This document shows, one piece after another, positions 7,127 through 15,133 of a DNA stretch of 64,000 bases. The stretch spans positions 2,604,001-2,668,000 of the forward strand of contig NZ_JAPENY010000003.1 of NCBI RefSeq assembly GCF_026341825.1. Direction: 5' to 3'. Position 1 is the first letter of the stretch. Each line of letters opens with the position of its first letter. The translations under genes and the position numbers were made by a program. The stretch is from Streptomyces sp. NBC_00620. Lineage in GTDB: Bacteria > Actinomycetota > Actinomycetes > Streptomycetales > Streptomycetaceae. The notes under the pieces were generated by a model, which searched no databases, was not told where the DNA came from, and was given only the letters and a program-made list of their open reading frames with translations.

Positions 7127-9181
7127 ATGCGATTACGTACGAGGAACAACAAGGGCCCCGGGCGCAGGAGATCCCGGAGAACGACCGCGGCCACCGTACT
7201 TCTGACTCTCGGTCTCGCAGCGCTCGGCGGCGCTCCCGCTCAGGCGGAGGAGCAGCCTGCGGCGAAGCAACTCGTGTACCAGGGACACCGGTTCACGGTA
7301 CCGAGCTCCTGGCAGGTCGTGGACCTCGCCGAGAACCCGACGGCCTGCGTGCGGTTCGACCGGCACGCGGTGTACCTCGGGCAGCCGGCCGCCGACCAGG
7401 ACTGCCCCAGCCACGCGGTGGGACGCACCGAGGCCCTGCTGGTCGAGCCCGCGGCCAACCCGGCGGACCGGCGGGGCACCTTGGCCAGGCCCGAGGAGCG
7501 CGAGTACCGCGCCAAGTCGGCCGACGTGAGCATCACCGCGACCTACGACACGAACCCGGCGCTCGTCCGCTCCATCCTGACCGGCGCCGACATCCCGACG
7601 GCGGCGCCCCGCGTCCAGGAGCCGCAGGAGTCCCCGGGGCTCCTCACAGCGGCGGCCGCCCTGCCCGCGACCGCAACCAACTACACCGGCAAGGGCTTCG
7701 ACACCTGTGCCGCTCCCTCGTCCGGGGCCATGAGCAGCTGGCAGGCGAGTTCGCCGTACAGCGCGGTCGGCATCTACATCGGCGGCTCGCAGCGTGCCTG
7801 CAGTCAGCCGAACCTTACGGCGAGCTGGGTGCAGCAACAGGCCGACGACGGCTGGCGGTTCGTGCCGATCTACGTCGGCACGCAGGCCTCCGGCATCACC
7901 TCGCCCGCGAGTCAGGGCATCAGCGCCGCGAACGACGCCATCAGCAACGCGACCGCGCTCGGATTCGGGCCCGGGTCAACGCTGTACTACGACATGGAGG
8001 CGTACTCCTCGTCGTACACCTCCAGGGTGCTGTCCTTCGAGTCGGCCTGGACCGAGCAGCTCCACGCCCGGGGTTACCACTCCGGGATCTACAGCAGCAG
8101 CAGTTCCGGCATCAAGGACCTGGTCGACAACTACAGCGGCTACACCATGCCGGACGTCATCTTCGACGCGCTGTGGAACGGGGTCGCGGACACCGCCGAT
8201 CCGGTCGTGCCCAGCTCCCGCTGGAGCAACCACCAGCGGATCCACCAGTACTCGGGCGGCCACAACGAGACCTGGGGCGGTACGACGATCAACATCGACC
8301 AGGACTACCTGGACGTCCAGATCTCCACGGACACCGCCACTCCGCACGGGCGGGTGTGGGACCGTTCGCGTCCGGACGGCGGCCCGTGGGACGGGACCGC
8401 CGACCTGATCGACGAGGGCGGAGCCGTCAACGCGGTCGCCGCGGCCGGTCTCCCCAACGGCACGATGCACGTCCAGGCCCTGGTCAACGGCGAGATCTGG
8501 GACCGCACCCGCTCCGCCACCGGCACCTGGGGCGCCAGCACCATGATCGACGGCCAGGGTGCCATCACCGACGTCGCCGGCGCCGCGCTGCCCGACGGGA
8601 CCCTGCACGTGCAGGCCGTCGTGAACGGTGAGATCTGGGACCGTACGCGGGCCGCCAACGGCACGTGGGGCAACAGCACGAAGATCGACGCGGGCGGAGC
8701 CGTCACGGACGTCGCCTCGGCCGCACTGCCCGACGGGACCCTGCACGTCCAGGCGCTCGTCAACGGCGAGATCTGGGACCGCACCCGCTCCGCCGCGGGC
8801 ACCTGGGGCGCCAGCTCCATGATCGACGGCAATGGCGGCATCAAGGACCTCGCGTCGGCCGCGCTGCCCGACGGGTCCCTGCATGTGCAGGCGCTCGTCA
8901 ACGGCGAGGTCTGGGACCGCACCCGCTCCGAGGGCGGCACGTGGGGCAACAGCACGAAGATCGACGCGGGCGGGGCCGTCACGCAGATCTCCTCGGCCGG
9001 TCTGCCCAACGGCGACCTCCACGTCGAGGCCGTCGTCAACGGCGACGTCTGGGACCGGGTCCGCAAGGGCACCACCGGCAACTGGAGCGTCAGCAGCCTG
9101 GTGGACGACAACGGCGCCATCTTCGGCACCTACGCCACGGCCACACCCGACGGCACCCTCCACGTCGGCACCAACGCCTGA
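7127..9181 (+). CDS. Secreted DUF1906 glycosidase-like protein with six-repeat C-terminal propeller
   Basis: The 684-residue protein has a signal peptide (1-40, arginine-rich then ATVLLTLGLAALGGAPAQA). An N-terminal region (about 45-165) precedes a DUF1906/Rv2525c-like TIM-barrel domain (about 185-398) with the marks GKGFDTC, VGIYIGG, YYDMEAY and HQYSGG...IDQDYLDV. This family is related to GH25-type muramidases; the substrate is unproven. Residues 408-684 are six ~46-residue repeats of the form GEIWDRTR...GTW...IDAGGAV...LPDGTLHVQALVN. The same module ends the next two proteins. The protein is probably extracellular and acts on, or is anchored to, the cell wall. Confidence 0.85.
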   Translation: MRLRTRNNKGPGRRRSRRTTAATVLLTLGLAALGGAPAQAEEQPAAKQLVYQGHRFTVPSSWQVVDLAENPTACVRFDRHAVYLGQPAADQDCPSHAVGRTEALLVEPAANPADRRGTLARPEEREYRAKSADVSITATYDTNPALVRSILTGADIPTAAPRVQEPQESPGLLTAAAALPATATNYTGKGFDTCAAPSSGAMSSWQASSPYSAVGIYIGGSQRACSQPNLTASWVQQQADDGWRFVPIYVGTQASGITSPASQGISAANDAISNATALGFGPGSTLYYDMEAYSSSYTSRVLSFESAWTEQLHARGYHSGIYSSSSSGIKDLVDNYSGYTMPDVIFDALWNGVADTADPVVPSSRWSNHQRIHQYSGGHNETWGGTTINIDQDYLDVQISTDTATPHGRVWDRSRPDGGPWDGTADLIDEGGAVNAVAAAGLPNGTMHVQALVNGEIWDRTRSATGTWGASTMIDGQGAITDVAGAALPDGTLHVQAVVNGEIWDRTRAANGTWGNSTKIDAGGAVTDVASAALPDGTLHVQALVNGEIWDRTRSAAGTWGASSMIDGNGGIKDLASAALPDGSLHVQALVNGEVWDRTRSEGGTWGNSTKIDAGGAVTQISSAGLPNGDLHVEAVVNGDVWDRVRKGTTGNWSVSSLVDDNGAIFGTYATATPDGTLHVGTNA
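8348..9178 (+). repeat. Six-repeat propeller module, copy 1
   Basis: Six tandem ~138-bp units each encode GxxWDRxR, then GTW, ID-GAV and LP-GTLHV. The first unit begins in mid-blade (GRVWDRSRPDGG) and the last ends with GTLHVGTNA, so first and last can complete one blade. The last ~170 bp are nearly identical to those of copies 2 and 3. Confidence 0.85.
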
Positions 9182-9233
9182 CCGGCGTCCGTCACTTCAC
9201 CTCACTTCGTTCACCGACACCCGTAGGAGAACT

Positions 9234-10697
9234 GTGTCCTTCAGCATGCTCAAAACCCGCGGCAGACTCACCGCCGTCGGCTTGGCCGTCGTGACGGCCT
9301 GCCTCCTGGGCACCGTCCAGACCGCCGGCGCGGCAGGCGTTTCCGCCACCGCGGACTCCGACCACGGCAGCAGCGGGCAGGGCCCGGTCACGCCCGCGGC
9401 CGGCAGCACGTCCGGCGCGCTGGCCGCGGCCGTGGCCTCCCCGGCCATCACCCGTACCGAGGTCATCAGCCGGGCCAAGTCGTGGGTCGGGATAGGCCTG
9501 GACTACAACCAGGGCGGCTACTACCAGGGTTGGCGCACCGACTGCTCCGGCTATGTCTCGATGGCCTGGAACCTGGGCTCGTCGCTCACCACCAACACGT
9601 TCATCCCGGAGGGCGTGGCGGAGTGGAGCACCAAGGACAGCCTGCTCGCGGGTGACGTCCTGCTCAACGACGACACCGGCAACAGCGGCCATGTGGCCAT
9701 CTTCTCGTCGTGGACGGACTCCTCCCACACCCAGTACATGGGCTACGAGTTCACCAGTTCCGGCGTCCACTACCGCCCGATCCCCTACCCGTACTTCGCG
9801 GGGTACGGGACCTTCAAGCCCGCGCGGCTGAAGAGCATCGTCGGTGAGACGAGCCGTCCCGCCGGGCGGGTCTGGGACCGCTCGCGACCGGACGGCGGCC
9901 CGTGGGACTCCACGGCCACCCTGATCGACGCGGGCGGCGCCGTCAACGCGGTCTCCGCGGCCGGTCTCCCCAACGGCACGACGCACGTCCAGGCGCTGGT
10001 CAACGGTGAGATCTGGGACCGTGCCCGGTCCGCCTCGGGCACCTGGGGCAACTCGGCCAGGATCGACGCCAACGGCAACATCAGCGATGTCGCGGCCGCC
10101 GCGCTGCCCGACGGCACCCTGCATGTGCAGGCCCTGGTGAACGGCGAGATCTGGGACCGTACGCGGGCCACCAACGGCACCTGGAGCAACTCCACGAAGA
10201 TCGACGCGGGCGGCGCCATCACGGACATCGCGTCCAGCGCGCTGGCCGACGGGACGCTGCACGTGCAGGCGGTCGTGAACGGCGAGATCTGGAACCGCAC
10301 CCGCTCCGCCGCCGGTACCTGGGGCGGCAGTTCCCGCATCGACGCGGGGGGTGCCATCACGGACCTCTCCTCGGCCGCGGGGCCGGACGGCACTCTGCAC
10401 GTGCTGGCGCTGGTGAACGGTGAGATCTGGGACCGCGCGCGCTCCGAGGCCGGCACCTGGGGCGCCAGCACGAAGATCGACGCGGGCGGCGCCGTGAAGC
10501 AGCTCTCCGCCGCGGGTCTGCCCAACGGCGACCTCCACGTCGAGGCCGTCGTCAACGGCGACGTCTGGGACCGGGTCCGCAAGGGCACCACCGGCAACTG
10601 GAGCGTCAGCAGCCTGGTCGACAACAACGGCGCCATCTTCGGCACCTACGCGACCGCCACGCCTAACGGCACCCTCCACGTCGGCACCAACGCCTGA
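9234..10697 (+). CDS. Secreted NlpC/P60-type peptidase with six-repeat propeller
   Basis: The 487-residue protein has a signal peptide (to about residue 35, LAVVTACLLGTVQTAGAAG), a linker rich in A/S/G, and an NlpC/P60-like cysteine peptidase domain (about 75-200). That domain carries the catalytic Cys104 in TDCSGYVSMAW and His153 in SGHVAIF. Enzymes of this fold cut peptide bonds in peptidoglycan stems. Residues 211-487 are the shared six-repeat module. GTG 9234 is chosen because AGGAGA lies just upstream; ATG 9246 is the alternative. It follows the DUF1906 gene by 52 bp without a terminator, so the two may share a transcript. Confidence 0.85.
   Translation: MSFSMLKTRGRLTAVGLAVVTACLLGTVQTAGAAGVSATADSDHGSSGQGPVTPAAGSTSGALAAAVASPAITRTEVISRAKSWVGIGLDYNQGGYYQGWRTDCSGYVSMAWNLGSSLTTNTFIPEGVAEWSTKDSLLAGDVLLNDDTGNSGHVAIFSSWTDSSHTQYMGYEFTSSGVHYRPIPYPYFAGYGTFKPARLKSIVGETSRPAGRVWDRSRPDGGPWDSTATLIDAGGAVNAVSAAGLPNGTTHVQALVNGEIWDRARSASGTWGNSARIDANGNISDVAAAALPDGTLHVQALVNGEIWDRTRATNGTWSNSTKIDAGGAITDIASSALADGTLHVQAVVNGEIWNRTRSAAGTWGGSSRIDAGGAITDLSSAAGPDGTLHVLALVNGEIWDRARSEAGTWGASTKIDAGGAVKQLSAAGLPNGDLHVEAVVNGDVWDRVRKGTTGNWSVSSLVDNNGAIFGTYATATPNGTLHVGTNA
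9864..10694 (+). repeat. Six-repeat propeller module, copy 2
   Basis: Same organisation as copies 1 and 3: six units starting GRVWDRSRPDGG and ending GTLHVGTNA. One unit has WNR in place of WDR. DNA in the final two units is nearly identical to the other copies. Confidence 0.85.
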
Positions 10698-10780
10698 CGG
10701 TTCGTCAACTCCCGGGTGCAGCAAGGTGCCTGAGCCATTCACGGCGGGCTTGAAGCATCCACAGGTCGTCCGAACCACCA

Positions 10781-10812
10781 CCCCGGTGCCCGGCACCGTC
10801 CGGGCACCGGGG
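10781..10812 (+). terminator. Rho-independent-type terminator
   Basis: Perfect 13-bp arms CCCCGGTGCCCGG and CCGGGCACCGGGG enclose a 6-nt loop and are followed by TTTCGCC. It lies between the second and third propeller genes, so the third may be transcribed separately. Confidence 0.8.
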
Positions 10813-10853
10813 TTTCGCCTGCCCTTTTTCCCTTCATCTCCCCGGAGGCCTTC

Positions 10854-12065
10854 TTGTACATCCGCAGACTCACCGCCGCCCTCCTGGTGTCCGCGGCCGC
10901 CCTGGCCCTGACCACCGCGCTGCCGAGTCCGGCACAGGCCGCTTCGGTCGCGACCTGGGACAAGGTCGCCGAGTGCGAGAGCGGCGGCGACTGGAGCATC
11001 AACACCGGCAACGGCTACTACGGCGGGCTGCAGTTCAGCCTCAGCACCTGGAACGCGTACGGCGGCGGCACTTACGCGGTCTATCCGAACCAGGCCACCA
11101 AGAAGGAGCAGATCCTGATCGGCGAGAAGGTGCTCGCCGGGCAGGGCGAGGGCGCCTGGCCGGCGTGCGGGCCGCAGGCCGGGCTCGGCAGCGACCACGC
11201 GGATCCCTATCCGCCGGTCACCGTCCCGCAGGGCCGCGTGTGGGACCGGTCCCGTCCGGACGGCGGCCCCTGGGCCACGAACGCGACGCTGATAGACGAC
11301 AATCCGGCCATTAATCAGGTCGCGGCGGCCGGGCTGCCGAGCGGCACGGTGCACGTCCAGACCCTGGTCGGCGGCGAGATCTGGGACCGTACCCGTGCCA
11401 CCAACGGCACCTGGGGCAACGCCACCAGGATCGACGCGGGCGGCGCCGTCACCGAGGTCGCCTCGGCCGCACTGCCCGACGGCACCCTGCACGTACAGGC
11501 CCTCGTCAACGGCGAGATCTGGGACCGTACTCGCGCCACCAACGGCACCTGGAGCGCCAGTTCCCGCATCGACGCAGGCGGAGCGGTCACCGATGTCGCC
11601 TCGGCCGCACTGCCCGACGGCACCCTGCACGTACAGGCCCTGGTGAACGGCGAGATCTGGGACCGTACGCGGGCCACCAACGGCACCTGGAGCGCCAGTT
11701 CGCGCATCGACGCAGGCGGCGCCATCAAGGACGTCGCGGCCGGCGCCCTGCCCAACGGCACACTGCATGTGCAGGCCCTCGTCAACGGCGAGGTGTGGGA
11801 CCGTACCCGCGCCGCCAACGGCACCTGGGGCGGCAGCAGTCGGATCGACGCGGGCGGGGCCGTCACGCAGATCTCCTCCGCCGGTCTGCCCAACGGCGAC
11901 CTCCACGTCGAAGCCGTCGTCAACGGCGACGTCTGGGACCGGGTCCGCAAGGGCACCACCGGCAACTGGAGCGTCAGCAGCCTCGTCGACAACAACGGCG
12001 CCATCTTCGGCACTTACGCCACTTCCACGCCCGACGGCACCCTGCACGTCGGCACCAACGCCTGA
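10854..12065 (+). CDS. Secreted Rpf-type transglycosylase with six-repeat propeller
   Basis: The 403-residue protein starts at TTG 10854, five nt after GGAGG. A signal peptide (1-29, ending ALPSPAQA) is followed by a resuscitation-promoting-factor (lysozyme-like) domain, about 30-110: WDKVAECESGGDWSINTGNGYYGGLQF, split here as WDKVAECESGGDW then SINTGNGYYGGLQF. The expected catalytic Glu is Glu42 (CE-SGG). Rpf enzymes cleave glycan strands and promote spore germination or resuscitation in actinobacteria. Residues 127-403 are the shared six-repeat module in place of the LysM often found in Streptomyces Rpf proteins. Confidence 0.87.
   Translation: MYIRRLTAALLVSAAALALTTALPSPAQAASVATWDKVAECESGGDWSINTGNGYYGGLQFSLSTWNAYGGGTYAVYPNQATKKEQILIGEKVLAGQGEGAWPACGPQAGLGSDHADPYPPVTVPQGRVWDRSRPDGGPWATNATLIDDNPAINQVAAAGLPSGTVHVQTLVGGEIWDRTRATNGTWGNATRIDAGGAVTEVASAALPDGTLHVQALVNGEIWDRTRATNGTWSASSRIDAGGAVTDVASAALPDGTLHVQALVNGEIWDRTRATNGTWSASSRIDAGGAIKDVAAGALPNGTLHVQALVNGEVWDRTRAANGTWGGSSRIDAGGAVTQISSAGLPNGDLHVEAVVNGDVWDRVRKGTTGNWSVSSLVDNNGAIFGTYATSTPDGTLHVGTNA
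11232..12062 (+). repeat. Six-repeat propeller module, copy 3
   Basis: Six units as in copies 1 and 2; the two central units are almost identical to each other at DNA level, pointing to recent internal duplication or conversion. Confidence 0.85.
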
Positions 12066-12072
12066 CAGGTCA

Positions 12073-12107
12073 CCGCGGGGCACCCGTGCGACAGCGGTGC
12101 CCCGCGG
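12073..12107 (+). terminator. Hairpin terminator after the propeller genes
   Basis: Perfect 12-bp arms CCGCGGGGCACC and GGTGCCCCGCGG enclose an 11-nt loop, starting 8 bp after the stop codon. No T-run follows, which is usual in this genus. Confidence 0.75.
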
Positions 12108-12289
12108 GCTGCGGAGCGGGACCGTGGGGCGAGCCCTGTCGGGCACCTGTGGATCTCGCCGATGTGGCCATTGGCGGCAGGCGTTGTCGTACCCCTGTGA
12201 AATTATGAGGGCAATGGGGAAAGCGCCGTCGGCTCCGGTATTGTCCGCGACCATGGTGTGCCGGAAACGGGTACGGGGGTGCCGTCGTT

Positions 12290-15133
12290 TTGTCGCTGTT
12301 TTCGGAGGGGATCTTCACTCCGCACACACTTCTGGACGAACGAGCGATCGACATTCTCTCGGCGGCAACTCAGCGCTGCTCGGGGACAGTTCGGCCGAGT
12401 GACATCCTCTACGCCGCGATCGACTCCGGCGACCAGGGGGTTCTGTCGGTCCTCGCGCTCACGCTCGCCGAAGGCGCCCAGCCGCGGCATCTGCTGGAAA
12501 CCATCGCGGTGTACAACCCGGGGAGCCAGGACGGGCAGGACTTCGACTTCGACGGACGGCGTGAGCGGTTCACACCGGAGACGCTGACCGCCCTCGACGG
12601 CTTTGCCGCGGAGTTCGCCCAGGACGAGGACCGGCTTCGCCCGGTCTGCCTCGAACTGCTCATCGCCTCCGTGCTGGACCATCCCGACCCCGGTGACCGG
12701 CAGTTCCTGCGGATTCTCGACACGGCGGCCGCCGCGCGGACCCTGCGGGACCAGGTGCGCGTCAGCACCGAGCCGCTTCCCGCCCTCCTCGACGACACCG
12801 GGCGGCTGCGCTCCGAGGAGTTCTCGGCGGACGCCTGGGCGGTTCTGGAGCAGGCGGCGGAGCGCGCGGGTGAGCTGGGGTACGACCGCCTGCTGCCACC
12901 GCACTGCTTCCTCGCCCTGCTCGGCGAGACGGAGGGGCTCACCGAGCGGCTGGTCCGGCTCCAGATCCCGCCCCAACTGGGCCTGGCGAAGGTCGCGGAG
13001 ATGCTCAGCGGCGCCTTCCGGCTGTCACAGCACGGCAAGGACGCGCCGCCGCTGCACCGTGACGGTCTGGGCGAGCCACTGCTCGCCCTGCTCCGGCGGG
13101 CCCAGCGGGCAGCCGTCGTCTGGGGCGCCGAGCTGGTCGACACACCGCATCTGCTCGACGCCTTGCTGGAGGATCCACCGCCGAGGCTGGCGTCGGTGTT
13201 CGAGGCCGAGCCACTCCGGGTGGACCTCGCCCGCATGCGCGAGCTGCTCGCCCAGGCCGTCAGGGAGGCACGCACCACGGGACCCCGCGAGGTCTCCTTC
13301 CGCTTACCGCCGGAATTACCCCCCGCCGAGGACCTCACCTGGCTGGCGCGGACCCAGGGGATCACACCCGCCCGGCATCTGGAGCGCTACTTCGACGCGC
13401 TGGGCCGGGCCCTGCACCGTACGACCGACAACCATGTGCTGATCACCGGGCCCACCGGGGTCGGCACCACCACCCTGGTGCGCGAACTGGCCAGGCGCGC
13501 GGCGGCCGGAGAGCTGCCCTTCCTGCGCCGCAAGCGCCTGCTGCACGTCGACTGCCGTGACGTACCGGAAATCGAGAGCGGCGCCAAACTCGCCAGGATC
13601 ATCGCCCATGTGGCCGGGCGCACCGATCTCATCGTGTGCCTGGACGGGCTCGGGGCCATGCTCCGCGGCCCCGGCGGCACCGATCACGTACCGGCCCTGC
13701 GCAGCGCGCTGAAGGAGCGCCGGATCCACCTCATCGGGGTGCTGTCCGGCCAGGAGTACGACGATCTGCTGGCCACCGACCACGCCCTGCGGGAACTCAC
13801 CACCCGTATCGACATGACCGAGCCGGACCGTGCCTCCGCGCGGGACATGGTCCGTCAGGCGGCGGACGCGCTGGAGGCGGAGTTCAGGACCGAGGTGGAG
13901 GACCGTGCCGTCGACCGGGCGGTGGTGATGTCCGGGGACTACATCCTCAACCAGCGGCTGCCGCTCGCCGCCGTCAAGGTGCTCCGCCGGGCCTGCGAGG
14001 ACCTGGACTACCGCCGTACGCAGCTCGGCGACACCCGGGCCGTGGTGGACACCGAGGACGTGGTGCGGGTCATCGCGGAGGTGTCGGGCGTGCCCGCCGG
14101 GCAGATCGCGGGCACGGGCGGTGAGCGGACCGACTACGAACAGGCGCTGGGCGGCTCGGTCTTCGGCCAGCAGGAAGCGGTCGAGGTGGTCGCGAGTGAG
14201 CTGCGGCGCATCAAGTCGGGCCTGGCCGGGGCGAGCAGCGGGCCCGCCTCGGTGATGCTCTTCGCCGGGCTGACCGGCACGGGCAAGACGGAACTGGCGA
14301 AGACCGTCGCGAGTTTCTACTCCTCGTCCAAGCGCCTGCAGACCTACCCCATGGAGAACTTCTCCGAGCCGCACAGCGTGTCGGGCATCATCGGCTCCCC
14401 ACCGGGATACATCGGTTTCGAGCGCGGCGGCCGTCTCATCAACGAGCTGAACGCGGACCCGTACTGCGTCTTCCTGCTCGACGAGGCGGAGAAGGCGCAC
14501 CCCGAGGTCTGGCGGCCCTTTCTCAACCTCTTCGACGAGGGCTGGATCGTCGACCAGCGTGGCGTCAAGGCCCATGGCGACCGGGCGATCTTCATCCTCA
14601 CCAGCAACGCGGGCCAGGAGATCATTTCCCGGATGACCCGGGAGGGCCGGTCCGACGAGGAGATCGTCGCCGGCGTGAAGGAAGCATTGCCGCAGATCGG
14701 GAACCACGTGCGGGGCGGCCCTGTCTTCACTCCCGAGTTCGTGGCGCGTATCCGCCGGATCATCGTGTTCCGCCCGCTGGACCTGGACGCGATGACCGGC
14801 ATCTGCCGCAAACTCGTCGGCCGGCAGCGCGAGTTCTGGCTGGACAAACGGGAGAAGGAACTCATCGTCCCCGAATCGTTGATCCTCTATGCCGCCGATC
14901 GCGGGCATCTGATGAACGAGAAGTCGGGCGGCAAGGAGGGCGGCCGCATCATCGCGAAGATCCTTTCGGACCTGATCGAGAATCCCATCCTCCTCGAACA
15001 GGAGCGCCGGGAGGAGGAGTTCAGGCAGTGCGCCCGCATCGAACTCGACTTCCGCCCCGTCGGACCCGGCGGGGGAGCACGGACGGACGTCCGCTTCACC
15101 CCGGCGGCGGAGGCGGGACCAGGCCATGAGTGA
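12290..15133 (+). CDS. ClpB/ClpC-like AAA+ protein with degenerate first ATPase site
   Basis: The 947-residue protein begins at TTG 12290 (GGGGG 10 nt upstream; no better in-frame start). About 1-330 holds Clp_N-like helical segments (for example FSADAWAVLEQAAERAG and LVDTPHLLDALLED). The first nucleotide domain has a Walker A of GPTGVGTTT (about 386-394), lacking the essential lysine, and a Walker B of CLDGLG, lacking the catalytic Glu, so it is probably inactive. The second is intact: GLTGTGKTE (about 660-668), pore loop PPGYIGF, Walker B FLLDEAEKAH and sensor TSNAG. It should act as an ATP-driven unfoldase or disaggregase in the cytosol. Codons 339 and 343 are TTA. It heads a seven-gene operon and overlaps the kinase gene by 8 bp. 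Confidence 0.88.
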   Translation: MSLFSEGIFTPHTLLDERAIDILSAATQRCSGTVRPSDILYAAIDSGDQGVLSVLALTLAEGAQPRHLLETIAVYNPGSQDGQDFDFDGRRERFTPETLTALDGFAAEFAQDEDRLRPVCLELLIASVLDHPDPGDRQFLRILDTAAAARTLRDQVRVSTEPLPALLDDTGRLRSEEFSADAWAVLEQAAERAGELGYDRLLPPHCFLALLGETEGLTERLVRLQIPPQLGLAKVAEMLSGAFRLSQHGKDAPPLHRDGLGEPLLALLRRAQRAAVVWGAELVDTPHLLDALLEDPPPRLASVFEAEPLRVDLARMRELLAQAVREARTTGPREVSFRLPPELPPAEDLTWLARTQGITPARHLERYFDALGRALHRTTDNHVLITGPTGVGTTTLVRELARRAAAGELPFLRRKRLLHVDCRDVPEIESGAKLARIIAHVAGRTDLIVCLDGLGAMLRGPGGTDHVPALRSALKERRIHLIGVLSGQEYDDLLATDHALRELTTRIDMTEPDRASARDMVRQAADALEAEFRTEVEDRAVDRAVVMSGDYILNQRLPLAAVKVLRRACEDLDYRRTQLGDTRAVVDTEDVVRVIAEVSGVPAGQIAGTGGERTDYEQALGGSVFGQQEAVEVVASELRRIKSGLAGASSGPASVMLFAGLTGTGKTELAKTVASFYSSSKRLQTYPMENFSEPHSVSGIIGSPPGYIGFERGGRLINELNADPYCVFLLDEAEKAHPEVWRPFLNLFDEGWIVDQRGVKAHGDRAIFILTSNAGQEIISRMTREGRSDEEIVAGVKEALPQIGNHVRGGPVFTPEFVARIRRIIVFRPLDLDAMTGICRKLVGRQREFWLDKREKELIVPESLILYAADRGHLMNEKSGGKEGGRIIAKILSDLIENPILLEQERREEEFRQCARIELDFRPVGPGGGARTDVRFTPAAEAGPGHE

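Noticed and set aside
8348..12062. CRISPR-like array, because of regular ~138-bp repeats
   Set aside because: The units are in-frame coding repeats that encode protein blades; there are no short palindromic repeats with unique spacers and no cas genes.
9192..12254. A 1,020-codon antisense open frame over the propeller genes
   Set aside because: It mirrors the repeated structure of the plus-strand genes and has no start site, domain or independent codon bias.
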